Part shown: positions 38,253 through 45,184 of the stretch, in pieces
Numbering within the stretch: the first letter of the stretch is position 1
Layout of the letters: each line of letters opens with the position of its first letter
Position numbers and translations under genes: made by a program
Notes under the pieces: generated by a model
Database searches by the model: none
Told to the model about the DNA's origin: nothing
Seen by the model: the letters and a program-made list of their open reading frames with translations, nothing else
From: Burkholderia diffusa
Lineage (GTDB): Bacteria; Pseudomonadota; Gammaproteobacteria; Burkholderiales; Burkholderiaceae
DNA: 64,000 nt
NCBI RefSeq assembly: GCF_001718315.1
Contig: NZ_CP013363.1
Span: 1,178,001 to 1,242,000, forward strand
Direction of reading: 5' to 3'

Positions 38253-38984
38253 ATGGGAAATCTGATCGACGCTCCCGAGCACACCTTGACTGCTATCGAC
38301 GAGGGCATTCCTCTGTCGCACATCATTCGTCGTCGACTCGAGAACGCGGGCGCGCGCTTCCACGCCAACGACAACATTGCCGCGCACCTGCGCGACGGCG
38401 AGCTGGATGCGTTGCAAAACGAAGTCGCTCAGGGAATGGAAGCCGTGCTGCGCTCACTCGTGATCGACGTCGACAATGACCACAACACGCGCGAAACCGC
38501 GCGGCGCGTCGCGAAGATGTTCATCCGCGAAGTGTTCGCAGGCCGCTACGACGCAGCGCCGCCGGTCACCGAATTCCCGAACGTGGAGCGGCTGGACGAG
38601 TTGCTGATCGTCGGGCCGCTGCGCGTGCGCAGCGCCTGCTCGCATCATCTTTGTCCGATCATGGGCCGCATCTGGATCGGGGTGCTGCCCAGCGCCGAGT
38701 CGAATCTGATCGGCCTGTCGAAGTATGGAAGGCTGGTGAACTGGGTCATGACGCGCCCGCAAATCCAGGAGGAAGCAGTCAAGCAGATCGCCGACCTCCT
38801 CGAATCGCGCATCTCGCCAGACGGGCTTGCCGTCGTCCTCGAGGCCGAACACTTCTGCATGCATTGGCGCGGCACCAAGGACGACCAGGCAAAAATGACC
38901 AACAGCGTGATGCGCGGAAAATTTCTCGCGGACGCGTCGCTGCGCCGAGAGTTTCTCGCTTTGCTGTCCGCAAAGAATTCGTAA
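38253..38984 (+). CDS. folE: GTP cyclohydrolase I
   Basis: Converts GTP to 7,8-dihydroneopterin triphosphate, first step to folate and other pterins. The 243 residues carry the zinc and active-site motifs: SACSHHLCPIMG with Cys and His ligands, and HFCMHWRG near the C-terminus, plus QEEAVKQIADLLE. Length is typical. In this setting, between a litR-like gene and an ECF factor and in the same island as a photolyase, the likely job is supply of methenyl-tetrahydrofolate, the antenna cofactor of class I photolyases. No strong Shine-Dalgarno sequence was seen. The genome probably has a housekeeping folE as well; that is inference. Confidence 0.93.
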   Translation: MGNLIDAPEHTLTAIDEGIPLSHIIRRRLENAGARFHANDNIAAHLRDGELDALQNEVAQGMEAVLRSLVIDVDNDHNTRETARRVAKMFIREVFAGRYDAAPPVTEFPNVERLDELLIVGPLRVRSACSHHLCPIMGRIWIGVLPSAESNLIGLSKYGRLVNWVMTRPQIQEEAVKQIADLLESRISPDGLAVVLEAEHFCMHWRGTKDDQAKMTNSVMRGKFLADASLRREFLALLSAKNS

Positions 38985-39099
38985 GGCGCCCGGCACGCAT
39001 TCGCGACGATTGCACAGGAGCAATGCCCGGTCATGACCCGCGTCCGCTCGTCACTGCGGCGCGCAACAGCAGGAAGCTCAAAGCCATGCGGAGTTCTCG

Positions 39100-39804
39100 A
39101 TGAACTGTTCGCACGATTCACTCCGCGAGCCCTCGGACGAAGGGCGATCGACAATGCTGCATTCGGGCAGGCAGCAGCACCGGGGCGCGTGCCGTGGCGG
39201 ATCACGCCAGGGCGGCCGAACCGAATCCACCGCCGATGCGGTCATGCAGCCCGACGCGGTACTCGAGCCGCATGCAGAAATCGACCAATTGCTGTCGCGC
39301 GTCGCCACGGGGGACGAGCATGCGTTCGCCCAGTTATATCAATTGACGGCGTCGCGACTGTACGGCGCGATCCTCCGGATGATTCGCGATCGCCACGAAG
39401 CGGAAGATCTGCTTCAGGACGTCTTCACGACTGCGTGGCGCCGCGCCGATTCATTCGACGCAAGACGCGGCACGGCGACGACGTGGCTGATGACGCTCGC
39501 ACGCAATCGAACCATCGACCGGATCAGGCAGCATCGCGAGATCCCGCTCGACGACGAGCTGGCACTGTCGATCCCGGACGAGAGCCCGACGCCCGATGTC
39601 GGCGCGCAGGCGAGCGAGGAGCGCCTTCGTCTGGAGCGCGGGCTCGCGCATCTCGGCGAGCGCCAGGCGTATGTGCTGCGAGAGGCGTTTCACGGCGGTG
39701 CTTCGTATGCGGAGCTGGCCGAACGCATGCAGGTGCCGCTCGGCACGATGAAGAGCTGGATTCGTCGCAGCCTGATGCGACTCAAGATCTATCTCGAGCA
39801 ATGA
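39100..39804 (+). CDS. Second ECF sigma factor, no anti-sigma gene beside it
   Basis: A 234-residue ECF sigma factor, closely related to the one at 28545. Region 2: FAQLYQLTASRLYGAILRMI and EAEDLLQDVFTTAWRR; region 4: GASYAELAERMQVPLGTMKSWIRRSL. The ATG at 39100 follows GGAG by six bases; it gives an N-terminal extension of about 55 residues rich in Arg/Gly/Ser, so later ATGs (39154 or 39244) are possible. No anti-sigma gene follows; a hairpin at 39810-39836 ends the unit. In LitR-controlled light responses of other bacteria an ECF factor (LitS) is produced under LitR control and drives photolyase and lipid genes; this gene is a candidate for that role. Confidence 0.87.
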   Translation: MNCSHDSLREPSDEGRSTMLHSGRQQHRGACRGGSRQGGRTESTADAVMQPDAVLEPHAEIDQLLSRVATGDEHAFAQLYQLTASRLYGAILRMIRDRHEAEDLLQDVFTTAWRRADSFDARRGTATTWLMTLARNRTIDRIRQHREIPLDDELALSIPDESPTPDVGAQASEERLRLERGLAHLGERQAYVLREAFHGGASYAELAERMQVPLGTMKSWIRRSLMRLKIYLEQ

Positions 39805-39809
39805 GCGCG

Positions 39810-39836
39810 CGCTGCGCGGCATCTTTCCGCGCAGCG
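39810..39836 (+). terminator. Hairpin after the second ECF sigma gene
   Basis: A perfect 10-base stem (39810-39819 with 39827-39836) and a 7-base loop, five bases after the sigma-gene stop. There is no clear T run, so it is a probable rather than certain terminator. Confidence 0.5.
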
Positions 39837-40022
39837 TGCGGCTACCGCCGGCACGGCAACCGCCCATTGTCGGCGCCCTGCCGAGTCGGCCCCGTTTGTT
39901 TGTCGCGGCACCTGCAACTGACTGATCGATTTGCCGTTGTGGACGCGCCATCGCGCGTGGTTCGCGTTGGCACGAACGCCCGTCCTGGCTCGGATTTCGA
40001 TTCAGGAATTTCCTTGCGCCGA

Positions 40023-40052
40023 TGCATCCGGTAACGCCCCGCCAGCGTATTT
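40023..40052 (+). promoter_or_regulatory. ECF-type promoter P3 for the globin-like lipoprotein
   Basis: TGCATCC (40023-40029), 16 bases, CGTATTT (40046-40052), 74 bases before the ATG at 40127. Same motif as P1, P2, P4 and P5. Confidence 0.6.
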
Positions 40053-40070
40053 GCGAGTGAAAGCAACATG

Positions 40071-40096
40071 CACGCGTCGGCGCTTTTCGACGCGTG
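40071..40096. promoter_or_regulatory. Inverted repeat in the predicted leader of the globin-like gene
   Basis: CACGCGTCG (40071-40079) and CGACGCGTG (40088-40096) form a perfect 9-base inverted repeat with an 8-base loop, between P3 and the GGAGG at 40115. It could be a leader hairpin or a repressor site. Confidence 0.4.
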
Positions 40097-40126
40097 ACAC
40101 CACCGCAGTTCCATGGAGGCGACAAA

Positions 40127-40696
40127 ATGAAGCGCAGCTTTTTCATTGCATGCATCGCGGGAGTGACCTTGCTGTCGGGTTGCGGTGGCGGCGATTCGTC
40201 CATTTCCTCCGTCACGTCGGCGCAATATCCGCAGAACGCCGACATGTGGGCCGGCCTTGGTGGCGACGCAGGCGCCCCGGCCGCCATTTCCAAGGTTGTC
40301 GACGACGCCGTTGCAGGCTTGCTGGCCGACCCGAAGGAGGCGCCGTATTTCGCCAATATCGGCAAGCCCGGCCACGACTCGGTGAACCGACTCAAGGCAT
40401 GCTTGAATCTGCAATTCAAGGCGTTCTTCGGAGGTCCGTTCAGTTATCCAGGCGCGGTTTCCGCCGACGGTCAGATGCCAACCTGCGAGGACATGGCAAC
40501 GGCACATGCCGACATCGGCATCCCGAGTTGCGTCTTCGATCAGTTCATCGCCGATGCTGCCGCCGTCATGAAGGCCGATGGCGTTCCGGATGCGTACATT
40601 TCGCGCGTCGCGCCCGTGCTGATTTCGACCAAATCGCAGATCGTATCGGCTGCACCGCAGTATCTCGGCCCCAACACCGCGGAGAACTGTCGATGA
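40127..40696 (+). CDS. Truncated-hemoglobin-like lipoprotein
   Basis: A 189-residue exported protein. The ATG at 40127 follows GGAGG by seven bases, and the signal ends in LLSGC with Cys19 as the lipidation site. The mature part resembles group I truncated hemoglobins: WAGLGG near the start, VVDDAVAGLLADP..APYFA, FKAFFGGPFSYPG, and MATAHADIGIP, where the histidine sits at the expected proximal haem position. The family is normally cytosolic, so a lipoprotein form is a specialised branch. The extra Cys pair could form a disulfide. It is driven by promoter P3 and coupled to the next gene by ATGA, tying it to the stress regulon, perhaps for O2, NO or peroxide handling. Confidence 0.75.
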   Translation: MKRSFFIACIAGVTLLSGCGGGDSSISSVTSAQYPQNADMWAGLGGDAGAPAAISKVVDDAVAGLLADPKEAPYFANIGKPGHDSVNRLKACLNLQFKAFFGGPFSYPGAVSADGQMPTCEDMATAHADIGIPSCVFDQFIADAAAVMKADGVPDAYISRVAPVLISTKSQIVSAAPQYLGPNTAENCR

Positions 40697-41379
40697 ATCT
40701 CGCGATAGCGCGCCCGATCGCGACCCCGATCGCGATCGCAGCAGCGTTTGGCGTTGCAGCGATCGGAGCCATGCATCTACGTGCGGCACGCCCATTACTC
40801 GAGGCACTGGGCGTTCCGTGTCCCGTTGCCAATGCAACTGCCGATCAAGTGACGTCGTTGCGCGAGCAAGGTTGGTCGACCTTCCGCGGAAGTCTGCAGG
40901 CGCCCCGCAAGCCGGCTCCGGATGGCCTCGTGCTCGACGCGACAGATGAAAGCGACGCGATGCGATGGGCTTCCAGCCGGCAGATCGAATGCGCGGAGTT
41001 GGTTCGAGGATATCGCTACCTCAGATGCCGAGGATTCGATGCCGCAAGAATTGCTCTCGCCGGCCCACCAGTGAGCGAGATGTGGCTCAGCTTCGGCAAG
41101 AGCGGCAAGCTTGTGGGCGTGGACGTCTACCGGCGAGGCATGAACGCCGAGCAGACCCGGCTGGCGTGGTACGGGGCGATCTCGACACTGCATCGCGCTC
41201 TCGGTTCGCCGGCGACGATTATCGGCGATGCCAATCCTGCGGTCCTGCTTGCGTCACCGGTCCAAAGCGCCCGGGTTCTGTATCGCTACGCGGACTATGC
41301 CGCGATCGTCACGGCAAGTCACTTGCCCGGATTGGGGCTTGCCGTACGAGAACAATACATGGTGGCCAACGCCCCGTAG
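40693..41379 (+). CDS. Unknown membrane-anchored protein
   Basis: I do not recognise a family. The 228 residues start with one hydrophobic segment (about residues 10-28) that could be an uncleaved signal anchor. The rest is predicted to be extracytoplasmic, with CPVANATADQVTSLREQGW, two further cysteines in QIECAELVRGYRYLRCRGFD and VSEMWLSFGKSGKLVGVDVYRRG, which reads like a small mixed alpha/beta domain. The start overlaps the globin-like gene's stop (ATGA), so both are made together. A role beside the globin-like lipoprotein is likely but unknown. Confidence 0.75.
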   Translation: MNLAIARPIATPIAIAAAFGVAAIGAMHLRAARPLLEALGVPCPVANATADQVTSLREQGWSTFRGSLQAPRKPAPDGLVLDATDESDAMRWASSRQIECAELVRGYRYLRCRGFDAARIALAGPPVSEMWLSFGKSGKLVGVDVYRRGMNAEQTRLAWYGAISTLHRALGSPATIIGDANPAVLLASPVQSARVLYRYADYAAIVTASHLPGLGLAVREQYMVANAP

Positions 41380-41390
41380 CATGCAGACAC

Positions 41391-41420
41391 GAGCCGGCGG
41401 CCTCATGGTGCCGTCGGCTC
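41391..41420 (+). terminator. Possible terminator after the globin-like operon
   Basis: A 10-base stem with one G-T pair (41391-41400 with 41411-41420) and a 10-base loop, 11 bases after the preceding stop. No T run follows. Confidence 0.4.
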
Positions 41421-41720
41421 GACTTCCTTCGCTACGCTAACGATGAGCGAAAAAACGACGTCGCGATTCAAAGCGAGTCGAATCGGAGAACCAATGATGG
41501 CTCGGGTCCGGCTGGTCACCGGGCACGAGCCTTAAAGTCTTCATGGGACGCTGCGTCATTGATGATCGTTACCGGTAGGGCGCGCGATGCCCTGCCCTGC
41601 ACCGCGCGGCATCAAGCACCTTACGGCACCGGCGCGGCCGCGTTCGGAACATTCTAGTCGCACCCCGCTTCGCGAACCATATTTCCGGACCCAAATTCCG
41701 CAAATTGAATCACTTTCCTG

Positions 41721-41749
41721 CTTCATATTTCGTGCAGACTGCGTACAAT
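41721..41749 (+). promoter_or_regulatory. Sigma-70-like promoter of litR
   Basis: CTTCAT (41721-41726), 17 bases, TACAAT (41744-41749). It is 37 bases before the litR ATG and matches the promoter of the decayed paralogue at 37274. LitR proteins commonly bind their own promoter, so the shared GCRTACAAT may be part of an operator. Confidence 0.55.
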
Positions 41750-41786
41750 TCCGAGACAAACACTCGTCGACTTTAGGAGAGCCACG

Positions 41787-42758
41787 ATGCCCCCTCGCAA
41801 GGATCGCGACACACCTCACCGCTATCGCAGCGGCGAGGCCGCGCGCCTGGCGCGCATGCCGGCAGCAACGCTGAGGATCTGGGAGAGACGTTATGGCGTG
41901 GTTGCTCCGCCGAAGACGCCGTCCGGACAACGGATGTATTCGGACGACGACGTACAGCGCATCCGCTTGCTGAAGGCACTCGTCAATCAAGGACACGCGA
42001 TCGGTACGATCGCCAGCCTGAGCCGCGAGGAACTCGAAGCGTTGTCGCTGACGGATACGCGTGGCCCGGCACTGTCCGAGACGGGGGTGAGCCTCGCGGT
42101 CGTCGGCGCGCTTCCGATTTCGGAATCCGCTCTGGAGCGAATGGGAATCCGGATCGCCGCGCATATCGACTCGATCGACGACGCGACCGAACCTGCGAAT
42201 ACATCGGCGGATGCACTCATCGCGACCACCACGTCGCTCCATGAGGATGTCGTTTCGCAGCTCGCCGCCGTCGCGCAAAAGCTCAAATCGCAGGCGGTGG
42301 CCGTCGTATATGCGTTCGGCACCGCGGAGGCAATCGAACTGGCGCGGCTGTCCGGGTTCGAGCTGTTCCGGTCGACGGAAGGTCAGACTAATCCCGCATC
42401 CATCATTTCGAAACTGGCGCAAGCGGTCGTCAAGGCACGCCGGTCGGACGAGACCGATCGCGGGCTCTGGCTGCGCACGCGGCGACGCTTCGATGAAGCA
42501 ACGCTCGCGTCGCTCACCGGGCTGTCCACCACCGTCAAGTGCGAGTGCCCGCGTCACCTTTCCGAATTGATCATGCAGCTCAGTGCATTCGAGCGATACA
42601 GTGACGAATGCGTGTCGCGCTCGCCGGCCGACGCACTGCTGCACCGCCACCTCGGAGACGCGGCGAACCGGGCGGCCGAATTGCTCGAGACGGCGCTCGC
42701 CGTCATCCTTCGCGAAGAGGGCCTGGGCGGAACGACACCGGATCTGAAGGCGCTGTAG
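41787..42758 (+). CDS. litR: MerR-family regulator, class III LitR-like
   Basis: A 323-residue transcription regulator. The MerR helix-turn-helix is clear at about 11-80: RYRSGEAARLARMPAATLRIWERRYGVV, then PSGQRMYSDDDVQRIRLLKALV. The following sensor region resembles the B12-binding part of LitR/CarH, but I see no corrinoid His motif of the DxHxxG or ExxH kind, so it fits class III LitR, which works without adenosyl-B12, with a separate LOV protein in Pseudomonas. AGGAG lies six bases before the ATG. Several target-type genes (folE, photolyase, CFA-like, ECF factors) are nearby. No LOV gene is in the window, so the light input is not visible here. Confidence 0.85.
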   Translation: MPPRKDRDTPHRYRSGEAARLARMPAATLRIWERRYGVVAPPKTPSGQRMYSDDDVQRIRLLKALVNQGHAIGTIASLSREELEALSLTDTRGPALSETGVSLAVVGALPISESALERMGIRIAAHIDSIDDATEPANTSADALIATTTSLHEDVVSQLAAVAQKLKSQAVAVVYAFGTAEAIELARLSGFELFRSTEGQTNPASIISKLAQAVVKARRSDETDRGLWLRTRRRFDEATLASLTGLSTTVKCECPRHLSELIMQLSAFERYSDECVSRSPADALLHRHLGDAANRAAELLETALAVILREEGLGGTTPDLKAL

Positions 42759-42969
42759 CGCCGCAAGTGCCGCCGACCGTGCCGATCGGTTCGCGACGAA
42801 AGTTGGTATGACCGCGCCGGGCGCCCCAGGCATTTCGCCGCGCGACAGGCGAGCGAGTGTCGCCCTGTCACGACTCGTTTGCCGATGCTTGCTTGCCTGA
42901 CAGGACGGTGCGCCGACACGCCGACTCCCGACGCGAACGTATGCGCGTGCAATGCAGCGTCGTACTCGA

Positions 42970-43929
42970 TCACTGCGCAGACACGGCCGAGTGCGCCGCC
43001 GTGCCCGATGCCGTCGCCTTTCCGCTGGTGGGCCCGGCGGGCGTCGTCTGCGCAGTGCGAGTGACGAACGCCGAGAGATCGTCGAGCACCGGCGCCCTTC
43101 CCCTCAGCGGCGCGCCCAGCACACCTGCGATCGTCGCGTGGCTGACGTTGTCGTAACGCACGACCGCGACCTTGCCGCCCGCATTCTGCAACGCCCGTGC
43201 GAAGCGGCGTGTATTGCCGGCGTCGACTACCGTGTCGTTTTCCGCAATGGCCAGCCACATCGGCGGCTCGGTGCCCTGGATGAATCGAATCGGCTGGCTC
43301 GCGGCGCGCGCGTCCTGCGGAAATATCCGGTCGAGTGTTGCATCACGCAGCGGCAGGAAGTCATAAGCGCCGGCTAGCCCGATCACGCCGGCAATATCGC
43401 TCTTGTGCATCTGCCGCGCCGCCAGATAGCGGCCGTCGGTTGCGAGCAATGCGGCAATCTGTGCGCCCGCGGAGTGCCCCATCAGAAACAGGCGACGGGG
43501 ATCGCCGCCGAACGCAACCGCGTGCTCGCGCGCCCACGCCACCGCCTGCGCGGCATCGTCCACGAAGCCGGGAAAGGTGGTCGCCGGATACGTCCTGTAG
43601 TCGGGCAACACGGCAACAAAGCCCCTCGACGCCAATGCCTCGCCCACGAACAGGTAATCCTCGCGCTCGCCGGACTGCCAGCTTCCGCCGTAGAAGAACA
43701 CGACGACGGGTACGCCGGCTGCCGCATCGGCCGGCCAGTCGTCCACGACGCGTGCGGGCACGTACACGTCGAGCACATGACGCTCGCCGGGGCCGTACGG
43801 AATATCCGAAAACAGACTGAATGTATATCGCGGCGTCAGCGCGTTCAGGAGCCGCACCGGATTGCACGCGGCGAGCAGGCCCACCGCGAGCAGCATCGTC
43901 AGCACGGCCAGTCCCACCTTGATGTTCAT
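42970..43929 (-). CDS. Alpha/beta hydrolase lipoprotein
   Basis: A 319-residue carboxylesterase-like protein. The start at 43929 follows GGAGA; the open frame upstream has no signal. A lipoprotein signal ends at Cys22 (LLAAC). The hydrolase core has a FFYGGSWQSG oxyanion segment and the nucleophile elbow GHSAG with Ser153; a later LAIAENDTVVDAGN carries the likely acid and NVSHATI the His. It is the BD-FAE/HSL-like type, with unknown ester substrate. It is read from promoter P5, which has the island's ECF motif, so it probably acts on lipid or other esters in the envelope during the same stress. The C-terminal 30 residues are Thr/Ala-rich. Confidence 0.88.
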   Translation of the reverse strand: MNIKVGLAVLTMLLAVGLLAACNPVRLLNALTPRYTFSLFSDIPYGPGERHVLDVYVPARVVDDWPADAAAGVPVVVFFYGGSWQSGEREDYLFVGEALASRGFVAVLPDYRTYPATTFPGFVDDAAQAVAWAREHAVAFGGDPRRLFLMGHSAGAQIAALLATDGRYLAARQMHKSDIAGVIGLAGAYDFLPLRDATLDRIFPQDARAASQPIRFIQGTEPPMWLAIAENDTVVDAGNTRRFARALQNAGGKVAVVRYDNVSHATIAGVLGAPLRGRAPVLDDLSAFVTRTAQTTPAGPTSGKATASGTAAHSAVSAQ

Positions 43930-43980
43930 CCAAATCTCCGTATCCGACGCTTCCAGGTAAATACGCCACCTGATACGAAG

Positions 43981-44010
43981 CTCTACGAAACGTGCGTGAA
44001 AGCGGATGCA
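43981..44010 (-). promoter_or_regulatory. ECF-type promoter P5 for the hydrolase
   Basis: On the minus strand TGCATCC (44010-44004), 16 bases, CGTAGAG (43987-43981), 51 bases before the hydrolase ATG. The -10 differs from the other four by one base (G for T). Confidence 0.6.
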
Positions 44011-44178
44011 TGCGTCGCACGGCAGCGGACCGCTGCCCGCTCTGGGGCCGCGATCCGATGTTCGTCGTGCAGTTGCCGATGCCAGCGGCAATGGCGCAGC
44101 GTCGTTCGAACGCGGTGCGCGAACGCTGTACGGCTGGCTGCGGCCCGTCGCTCCCGTCCGGATTGCTCCTTTGCAAGC

Positions 44179-44208
44179 TGCATCCGCCCGCAACGCAGCG
44201 CCGTATAG
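44179..44208 (+). promoter_or_regulatory. ECF-type promoter P4 for the DUF2878-photolyase unit
   Basis: TGCATCC (44179-44185), 16 bases, CGTATAG (44202-44208). The photolyase has no such motif immediately upstream, so this is the best candidate to drive it through the DUF2878 gene. Confidence 0.65.
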
Positions 44209-44234
44209 AGAACTGGAAACGAGGACGAACCTGA

Positions 44235-44489
44235 ATGCCGACCATCACGCACCGCAAAGTCATCGTCCGCGAATGGACGCACTCTTTCGACGATACAGGG
44301 CCGCCTGCGACGGATGTATTGCATGCCGCTTTTCCCGTGCCGCGACGCGGGCCACGCGGCAGGACCAACTTCGCGCGCCATCGCGCGGGCCGCAGCGTTT
44401 CGCCTGTGCAGGCTCGTGTGCCCCCGACACACGCATGCATGGCGAGCACGCCGATACCGGTGTCGCGCGAACCATCATGGCCCGTGTGA
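44235..44489 (+). CDS. Possible 84-codon ORF directly after promoter P4
   Basis: The ATG lies 26 bases after the P4 -10 element and has an AGGA-type site eight bases upstream, the distance seen for P1 and its first gene. The predicted 84 residues (MPTITHRKVIVREWTHSFDD at the start) then turn Arg/Pro-rich and resemble no family I know, as expected of chance translation of GC-rich DNA. It may be a real leader gene, a decayed gene, or an untranslated leader for DUF2878. Confidence 0.25.
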   Translation: MPTITHRKVIVREWTHSFDDTGPPATDVLHAAFPVPRRGPRGRTNFARHRAGRSVSPVQARVPPTHACMASTPIPVSREPSWPV

Positions 44490-44533
44490 CGAATCGAGGA
44501 CCGTCGAGCGTGCCCCGCCCGGAGGCAGCACGC

Positions 44534-45094
44534 ATGTGCGCCTATCTCGCCACGACACAGATCGGATGGCTGGTTTGCGTGACGACGGCCGCATCGCACC
44601 GCGCAGCGTGGGGCGTCGGCTATGCGGTGATCGCGACGGCGGGCCATCTGCTGTACGCGCATCGACCGTCATGCGAGGCGCGACTCGTGAGCGCGATCGT
44701 GGTGTGTGGATGGTTATGGGACAGCGCCGTTGCCCATTCCGGCCTGGTCGAATACCCGAACGGCGTGCTGCTCTCCGGTACGGCGCCGTACTGGCTCGCC
44801 GGGCTATGGGCGCTGTTCGCGATCCAGCTCAATACGCTGCTGTGCTGGCTCAGGCGCCGACCACTCGTGTCGGTTCTCGTCGGCGCACTCGCCGGCCCGG
44901 CGTCGTTCCGCGCGGGTGGGGCGCTGGGCGCCGTTCATTTCAACGAGCCAGCTGCAGCGCTCGTCGTCATCGCAACCGGTTGGGCGTTGATCTTGCCCGC
45001 CTCGCTCGCGCTGGCAACGCGTTGGGACGGAATGACCCGGGACGCTGCGCCGGCGAGCAGTCGAGACCGCATGTACGACACCCGCACGGGCTAG
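44534..45094 (+). CDS. DUF2878 membrane protein
   Basis: A 186-residue polytopic membrane protein. I choose ATG 44534, with GGAGG eight bases upstream, over ATG 44477. About five to six hydrophobic spans are visible, with the DUF2878 features WLWDSAVAHSGLVEYPNG, APYWLAGLWALFAIQLN and GPASFRAGGALGAVHF. Function unknown; the family often lies beside photolyase and CFA-like genes, suggesting a membrane role in light or oxidative stress. The photolyase follows after 90 bases and probably shares promoter P4. Confidence 0.82.
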   Translation: MCAYLATTQIGWLVCVTTAASHRAAWGVGYAVIATAGHLLYAHRPSCEARLVSAIVVCGWLWDSAVAHSGLVEYPNGVLLSGTAPYWLAGLWALFAIQLNTLLCWLRRRPLVSVLVGALAGPASFRAGGALGAVHFNEPAAALVVIATGWALILPASLALATRWDGMTRDAAPASSRDRMYDTRTG

Positions 45095-45184
45095 AGACGG
45101 AGAACGTTCGAACCGAACCCGCGACACGTCCGCTTCGTCTCCGAGCCCGCTCCCATCACCCATGCAACTTCTCACGCAACGCAC

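Larger units (their letters stand above)
39805..40126. other. Intergenic region with terminator, ECF promoter and leader hairpin
   Basis: It holds the hairpin after the sigma gene (39810-39836), promoter P3 (40023-40052) and an inverted repeat in the predicted leader (40071-40096). No gene is supported in it. Confidence 0.6.
41380..41786. other. Intergenic region with terminator and litR promoter
   Basis: About 400 bases. It holds a possible terminator at the left and the litR promoter (41721-41749) at the right, in an AT-richer stretch from about 41690. No gene is supported in it. Confidence 0.55.
43930..44533. other. Divergent control region between the hydrolase and DUF2878-photolyase units
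   Basis: About 600 bases holding two outward-facing ECF-type promoters, P5 leftward (43981-44010) and P4 rightward (44179-44208). The right half contains one short open frame starting 27 bases after P4. The remaining sequence has no recognised protein. Confidence 0.6.
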
